Below, piece by piece: positions 42,356-46,145 of a stretch of 46,145 nt of DNA. The stretch comes from an uncultured Lachnospiraceae bacterium (GTDB lineage Bacteria; Bacillota; Clostridia; Lachnospirales; Lachnospiraceae): assembly GCA_947626775.1 (NCBI GenBank), contig CANQTL010000026.1:1-46145 (forward strand). The letters run 5' to 3'. Positions within the stretch are counted from its first letter, which is position 1, and every line of letters starts with the position of its first letter. Under the pieces are notes generated by a model, which was given only the letters and a program-made list of their open reading frames with translations, made no database searches and was not told where the DNA came from. Made by a program: the position numbers and the translations under genes.

Positions 42356-42925
42356 TTATATGTCAAGCTGCATCTGCACCTCGGACTCCGCCTGCTGCTT
42401 GAATTCCTCAATCTGCACGGCATTGAGTTCCGGCAGATCCTCCAGCGATTTCACGCCGAAACTTCTGAGGAACTGCTCCGTCGTGCCAAAGAGCAGCGGC
42501 CTCCCCGGCGCGTCCATGCGCCCCACCTCCGTGATCAGATCGTATTCCAGCAATTTGTTGACAGCGTGATCGCAGCTCACGCCTCTGACCCGCTCGATCT
42601 CAAGCCGCGTGACCGGCTGCTTGTACGCTATGATGGACAGCGTCTCCAGCAGCGTATCCGTCAGTACGAACTTCTTCGGCGCCTTGGCAATTTTAATCAG
42701 ATATTCGTACAGTTCGCCCTTGGTGCACAGCTGCACGGCGTCGTCCAGCGTAACCATGCCGATGCCCCGGTCCTCTGCGCTGTACCCGCCCGCCATCTCG
42801 TCCAGAATGCCCTTTGTCGTCTCCCTGTCTTCCTCTATCACTGCCGCAAGGCTGTCGATGGCGACCGAGTCCCCCATCGTAAACAGAATCGCCTCCAGCA
42901 CCGCTTTTGCCTTCGCTCTCTCCAT
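42356..42925 (-). CDS. scpB: Segregation and condensation protein B
   Basis: 189 residues with two winged-helix domains (LEAILFTMGDSVAIDSLA start; VLTDTLLETLSIIAYKQPVT is the conserved core). Binds ScpA in the SMC complex for chromosome condensation. Located 25 bases after scpA with AGAGGGAAA before the ATG. Confidence 0.97.
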   Translation of the reverse strand: MERAKAKAVLEAILFTMGDSVAIDSLAAVIEEDRETTKGILDEMAGGYSAEDRGIGMVTLDDAVQLCTKGELYEYLIKIAKAPKKFVLTDTLLETLSIIAYKQPVTRLEIERVRGVSCDHAVNKLLEYDLITEVGRMDAPGRPLLFGTTEQFLRSFGVKSLEDLPELNAVQIEEFKQQAESEVQMQLDI

Positions 42926-42950
42926 ATGCTTTCCCTCTTACCGTACCGTT

Positions 42951-43736
42951 CTACTCCGAAACCGATGTGAGCTGCACCGGCGCGCCGTCCCCGGCCTCTC
43001 TCGCCGTGATGATAATATCCGCAAACGTGTCCTCCTGCTCGATCCAGATCCGCCCGGTCTTAATCATCTCCAGGATCACCAGAAACGTGACGATCACTTC
43101 CATCTTGCTGTTCTGCTTCTCCAGAAGCCTGCGGAATCTGAATTTCCTGTGGCTGCGCACATAAGCCTCCACGAAAGTGGTCTTCAGCTCCATGTCTATC
43201 TCGTCCTTCTCGATCGTGCCGAAAGTGCTTCTGACGGGATCGATCTTGTCCTCCTGCCGCCGGATGATCTGCTTGAAGATCTCGTGCAGCTTCTTGAGCG
43301 TCACATCGCCGATCAGCTCCTCATAATCGACAGGCTGTCTGTAATCGGCCACCTCCTTTGGCAGCGTGGGCCGCTTGTAGAGGCTCCGCTCCGCATCCAC
43401 CATACGATCCCGCAGCTCATAGGACATATACTTGCACATCTTATATTCCAGCAGTTTTTCCACCAGTTCGGCTCTGGGATCCTCTTCCTCGCCCTCCTCG
43501 TCCTCTTCCCTGGGCAGGAGCATCCGGCACTTGATGTCAAGCAGCGTCGCCGCCATGACGAGAAACTCGCTCATGACGTTCATATCCTCCCTCTCCATCT
43601 GCCTGATATAATCCATGTACTGTTCCGTGATCTCCACGATCGGTATGTCATAGATATCCACTTTGTTTTTATCGATCAGATGCAGGAGCAGATCCAAAGG
43701 CCCCTCAAACACCTCCAGCTTGATCGGTATCGCCAT
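42951..43736 (-). CDS. scpA: Segregation and condensation protein A
   Basis: 261-residue kleisin of the SMC-ScpAB condensin. The N terminus IKLEVFEGPLDLLLHLIDKN is the family signature that contacts the SMC neck; the middle is acidic (EEDEEGEEED), and the C-terminal winged helix ends the protein. It starts one base after the metallophosphoesterase stop. Confidence 0.97.
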   Translation of the reverse strand: MAIPIKLEVFEGPLDLLLHLIDKNKVDIYDIPIVEITEQYMDYIRQMEREDMNVMSEFLVMAATLLDIKCRMLLPREEDEEGEEEDPRAELVEKLLEYKMCKYMSYELRDRMVDAERSLYKRPTLPKEVADYRQPVDYEELIGDVTLKKLHEIFKQIIRRQEDKIDPVRSTFGTIEKDEIDMELKTTFVEAYVRSHRKFRFRRLLEKQNSKMEVIVTFLVILEMIKTGRIWIEQEDTFADIIITAREAGDGAPVQLTSVSE

Positions 43737-43737
43737 C

Positions 43738-44619
43738 CTATGCCTGTCCTTTCTGTCCGCGCGCCCTCTGCGGCGTCAACGCGATCACCGCCAGCTCGCC
43801 CGGATTGAAAACCCTGACCGGCGGCGTGTGGGAACTTAACCCTCTGCTCAGAATCATCGTCGTCCTGCCGCTCACAAATCTGCCGCCGTCATATTTCGGG
43901 AAAAAAGTCATATTCGGAGAAAGCACGCCGCCCAGTACAGGCAGCCGTATGATCCCGCCGTGCACATGTCCGGACACGACCACATCCGCGCCCCACGCGG
44001 CATACTCCTCAAAATACTGCGGCGTGTGCGCGATCAGGATCTGGCAGGCGTCCCGCCTCGGCTCTCCCAGCAGCCTGGTGAGGTAGTCCGCATCCATGGG
44101 ACACTTGCGCAGTCTCCTGTAGAAGCGCCTGTCAATCTGCGATCCGCAGATGGCAACGTTGTATTCCGGCAGATAGACGCTCTCGTTGACCAGCGGTTCG
44201 ATCCCCATCTCTGACAGCGCCCTCACGTAATCGTCATACATTGTGCCGTAATTTTCCGGGTACAGCTTCAGCCGCTGTTCGTGATTTCCCATGCCGTAAT
44301 AGACCGGATACCGCCCGGCCAGCTGCCGCATCAGGGACAGCGCCTTATCGAAGGGATGTCCTTTGATCGCTGTCAGCATATCCCCCGCCACCAGAACCGC
44401 GTCGGGGGATATTTCATCTATCTTATCCAGCAGGCGCTTCTGCTCTCTTCCGAACGACTTGTTGTGCAGATCTGCCAGCAGAACGAACCGGCACGGCTTC
44501 GCCACCCGGTCCGACGGGATCTCATATGTTACCGTGACGAATCTGTTGCTGTCCCACGCTGCAGCAAGCAGACAAATCACGATCGCTATTCCCATCAGAA
44601 TTAAGAGAAGCTCTGCCAT
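43738..44619 (-). CDS. Membrane-anchored metallophosphoesterase (YkuE-like)
   Basis: About 293 residues: N-terminal membrane helix (LLLILMGIAIVICLLAAAW) and a calcineurin-like domain with LLADLHN (D-x-H), LVAGDM, GMGNHE and SGHVHGG, the full set of dinuclear metal motifs. The family includes UDP-lipid A-type hydrolases and YkuE; substrate here is unknown. I start at ATG 44619 with GGAG upstream; a longer frame begins at 44673. First gene of an MPE-scpA-scpB-dac operon. Confidence 0.9.
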   Translation of the reverse strand: MAELLLILMGIAIVICLLAAAWDSNRFVTVTYEIPSDRVAKPCRFVLLADLHNKSFGREQKRLLDKIDEISPDAVLVAGDMLTAIKGHPFDKALSLMRQLAGRYPVYYGMGNHEQRLKLYPENYGTMYDDYVRALSEMGIEPLVNESVYLPEYNVAICGSQIDRRFYRRLRKCPMDADYLTRLLGEPRRDACQILIAHTPQYFEEYAAWGADVVVSGHVHGGIIRLPVLGGVLSPNMTFFPKYDGGRFVSGRTTMILSRGLSSHTPPVRVFNPGELAVIALTPQRARGQKGQA

Positions 44620-44659
44620 ATCCACGCTCCATACACTGCCGTACCCGAACAACCTATAA

Positions 44660-44689
44660 AGTATAGCACACAATTCCCCGCCTTCGCAA
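44660..44689 (-). promoter_or_regulatory. Promoter of the MPE-scpA-scpB operon
   Basis: Minus-strand TTGCGA (44684-44689), 18-base spacer, TATACT (44660-44665) with an extended TGC before the -10. Confidence 0.65.
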
Positions 44690-44713
44690 TCTGCAAACTT
44701 TTGTTCGCACCGC

Positions 44714-45907
44714 CTACCGCTTCATCAGATAGCGGAGACATACCTTCTTCCAGTAATCTTTGTATCCCGCCTTGTCTACGCTGCCCGCCGCCAGTATGGA
44801 CACGCTGCCGATTCTGGCGCCGTCGATCTTATAAACCGCCTCGCCGATGGCGTCGCCTTCGGCGACGGGCGCCTCAACACTCTCCGGCAGACTGATCTCC
44901 TTTTGTACCTGGCTCAGGTTGCTCCCTTTGGTATCCAGGTAGGAAAAGGGTCCTTCATAGGTGAGATGCAGCGTATCCTCAACGCCGCCTTCCACTCTCT
45001 CATCCGGCAGCGGATCCGTATTTTCATCCCGGTACATCTGACTGACGCTGTAACCGTAGTTGAGTAACGATATGGCGTCCTGGAAACGCGTCTTGCTGTC
45101 CGGCGCCGCCATCAGCACGGCGATCAGCTCCATCCCGTCCCTCTCAGCCGTGGCGGACAGACAGTAAAGCGCCTTGGACGTGGAGCCGGTCTTCAGCCCG
45201 GTCGCCCACTCGTACTGTTTCAGCAGCTTGTTTGTGCTGGAGAGCGTAAAGGTCGAAGTCCCCGCGCTCGTTCTGTGCTCGATATCCTCCATCCAGATCT
45301 GCGTGTAGTCAAAGATCTCCGGATATTTCGTGATCAGCTCTCTGGACATGATCGCCACATCCCTAGCCGAGGAAAAGTGTCCGTCGGAGTCCGTCAGCCC
45401 GCAGCAATCCTCGAAATGCGTATTCTGAAGCCCGAGTTCGTCGGCCTTCTCGTTCATCAGCTTGACAAACTCGCTCTCGCTTCCCGCTATGTACTCCGCA
45501 ACTGCCACGCTGGCGTCGTTCCCCGAGGAGACGGTGATGCACTTGAGCAGCGTCTTCAGCGTCTGGGATTCCCCCTCTTCCAAGAAGACCTGAGAGCCGC
45601 CCATCGACTTGGCATAGGCGCTTGTGGTGACAAGGTCATCCAGATGAATCCTCCCGCTCTTAATATGCTCGAATGTGATAAGCAGCGTCATAATCTTCGT
45701 AATGCTGGCCGGGCTGCGGCGCGTGTCCGCATCCTGCTCACAGATCACCTGTCCCGTGGACGCCTCCATCACGATATAGGACGGCGTGGACACGTCCGGA
45801 GCCGCGCAGACATATATCGTCGTCCGCATCAACCCTGCGCTCAGCAGGAAACAGCCCAGAAACAGCCATGCCGCAATACGTTTTCCGATCGTTCGCATTC
45901 CTGTCAC
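44714..45907 (-). CDS. dacF: D-alanyl-D-alanine carboxypeptidase (DacF-like)
   Basis: 397-residue serine peptidase of the same family as the gene at 40953-42305. Motifs: ASITKIM (S-x-x-K), SSGNDAS (S-x-N) and LKTGSTS (K-T-G). Signal peptide near 9-32, PBP5 C-terminal domain, then an amphipathic end KKVCLRYLMKR that may hold the protein to the membrane. The likely start is GTG 45907 with GGAG four bases before; ATG 45898 is an alternative. Confidence 0.93.
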   Translation of the reverse strand: MTGMRTIGKRIAAWLFLGCFLLSAGLMRTTIYVCAAPDVSTPSYIVMEASTGQVICEQDADTRRSPASITKIMTLLITFEHIKSGRIHLDDLVTTSAYAKSMGGSQVFLEEGESQTLKTLLKCITVSSGNDASVAVAEYIAGSESEFVKLMNEKADELGLQNTHFEDCCGLTDSDGHFSSARDVAIMSRELITKYPEIFDYTQIWMEDIEHRTSAGTSTFTLSSTNKLLKQYEWATGLKTGSTSKALYCLSATAERDGMELIAVLMAAPDSKTRFQDAISLLNYGYSVSQMYRDENTDPLPDERVEGGVEDTLHLTYEGPFSYLDTKGSNLSQVQKEISLPESVEAPVAEGDAIGEAVYKIDGARIGSVSILAAGSVDKAGYKDYWKKVCLRYLMKR

Positions 45908-45924
45908 TTCACTCCCGCATATCC

Positions 45925-45955
45925 GCCGCGGTCTTTTCCCGCAGTTGACCGCGGC
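45925..45955. other. Strong stem-loop in the dacF leader
   Basis: GCCGCGGTC and GACCGCGGC form a perfect 9-bp stem with a 13-base loop, about 18 bases before the dacF start codon. There is no T run, so it may modulate translation or mRNA stability rather than terminate. Confidence 0.45.
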
Positions 45956-45995
45956 ATTTTCTTATTATCTATCATATTGTGCGGAGGCGGCGGTT

Positions 45996-46067
45996 ATGCC
46001 ATGGACATGCGTATTTTGCAGAGCGGGCGCATCCCGCAAAGAAAAACAGACTCAAAATCTCTTTTGA
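45996..46067 (+). CDS. Possible 23-residue Cys-containing small protein
   Basis: MPWTCVFCRAGASRKEK... is read from an ATG eight bases after GGAGG and ends at TGA inside a hairpin. It holds a C-x2-C pair like half of a zinc ribbon. TTGACC and TATCAT upstream are 19 bases apart, a poor promoter. A strong plus-strand terminator follows at 46089. Short length makes this tentative; it may be a truncated zinc-ribbon gene or no gene at all. Confidence 0.3.
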   Translation: MPWTCVFCRAGASRKEKQTQNLF

Positions 46068-46071
46068 GTCT
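46048..46071 (+). repeat. Inverted repeat at the end of the small ORF
   Basis: AGACTCAAAA and TTTTGAGTCT form a perfect 10-bp stem with loop TCTC. It overlaps the stop codon of the small ORF. Confidence 0.55.
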
Positions 46072-46088
46072 CAGACTGTCGACAAAGT

Positions 46089-46112
46089 CCCGCACATCTG
46101 TGCGGGATTTTT
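46089..46112 (+). terminator. Plus-strand Rho-independent terminator at the window end
   Basis: CCCGCACA-TC-TGTGCGGG is followed by A and five T residues. It must end a short plus-strand transcript, because the upstream neighbour dacF runs the other way. Confidence 0.8.
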
Positions 46113-46145
46113 CTGTGTGAAATGCCAAGAAGTATACTGTTTATG

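Noticed and set aside
1..46145. CRISPR arrays, prophage, plasmid origin or integrase
   Set aside because: No regularly spaced direct repeats, cas, phage structural, replication or integrase genes were found; the tRNA-Thr has no repeated 3' end nearby to suggest an attachment site.

Overview
The window looks like chromosomal DNA of an anaerobic, low-to-mid-GC Gram-positive bacterium, most likely a gut Lachnospiraceae (Clostridia) member; I cannot name a genus. The reasons are an oxygen-sensitive ribonucleotide reductase (NrdD/NrdG), a complete six-subunit Rnf complex, a membrane decarboxylase (ion pump) locus, ScpA/ScpB, a SleB-like lipoprotein, a GH25 protein, CotH and DacF-type proteins, strong purine-rich ribosome binding sites, and no outer-membrane genes. 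Nearly all genes are on the minus strand.

Layout. 1-8.2 kb: a two-module nonribosomal peptide synthetase (C-A-T-C-A-T-R) with its phosphopantetheinyl transferase just upstream. 8.3-13.2 kb: KtrA/KtrB potassium uptake and NrdG/NrdD, headed by a promoter overlapped by two NrdR boxes; nrdD to the NRPS form one uninterrupted minus-strand run. 13.25-15.5 kb: a tRNA-Thr(CGT) with its own promoter and terminator, the 3' stump of an mscS gene, and an IS1634-family insertion sequence abutting the stump. 15.5-18.4 kb: a SleB-like lipoprotein, an AP2/degenerate-HNH/AP2 protein, and a membrane-anchored GH25 protein with altered active-site positions. 18.4-25.7 kb: ApbE flavinyltransferase, a ferredoxin-type aldo/keto reductase and rnfCDGEAB. 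25.8-33.5 kb: a YprB-like exonuclease, then a minus-strand series TetR, RpiR, HI0933-family flavoprotein, Cmk, IspH, ribosomal S1-like protein and CheR. 33.5-38.9 kb: a decarboxylase/transcarboxylase operon (mmdA, lipoprotein-OadG, biotin carrier, OadB-type pump, OadA). 39-46.1 kb: CotH kinase, two D-Ala-D-Ala carboxypeptidases bracketing a metallophosphoesterase-ScpA-ScpB group, and a possible tiny ORF with a terminator at the right end.

How the parts fit. Rnf (ferredoxin:NAD+ oxidoreductase coupled to ion export), the ApbE enzyme that attaches FMN to RnfG/RnfD, and the decarboxylase pump form an ion-gradient energy theme; KtrAB handles potassium. The NRPS belongs by architecture to the reductase-terminated family that releases dipeptide aldehydes (aureusimine/pyrazinone type and the gut-clostridial peptide-aldehyde type); its first condensation domain suggests an N-acyl cap. 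The less ordinary items are this NRPS at the end of an NrdR-controlled run, the AP2/HNH-like protein, the GH25 protein lacking the usual catalytic Glu, the Cys-rich tail on RnfE, and the decarboxylase locus carrying both an acyl-CoA (12S-like) and a pyruvate/oxaloacetate (5S-like) carboxyltransferase.
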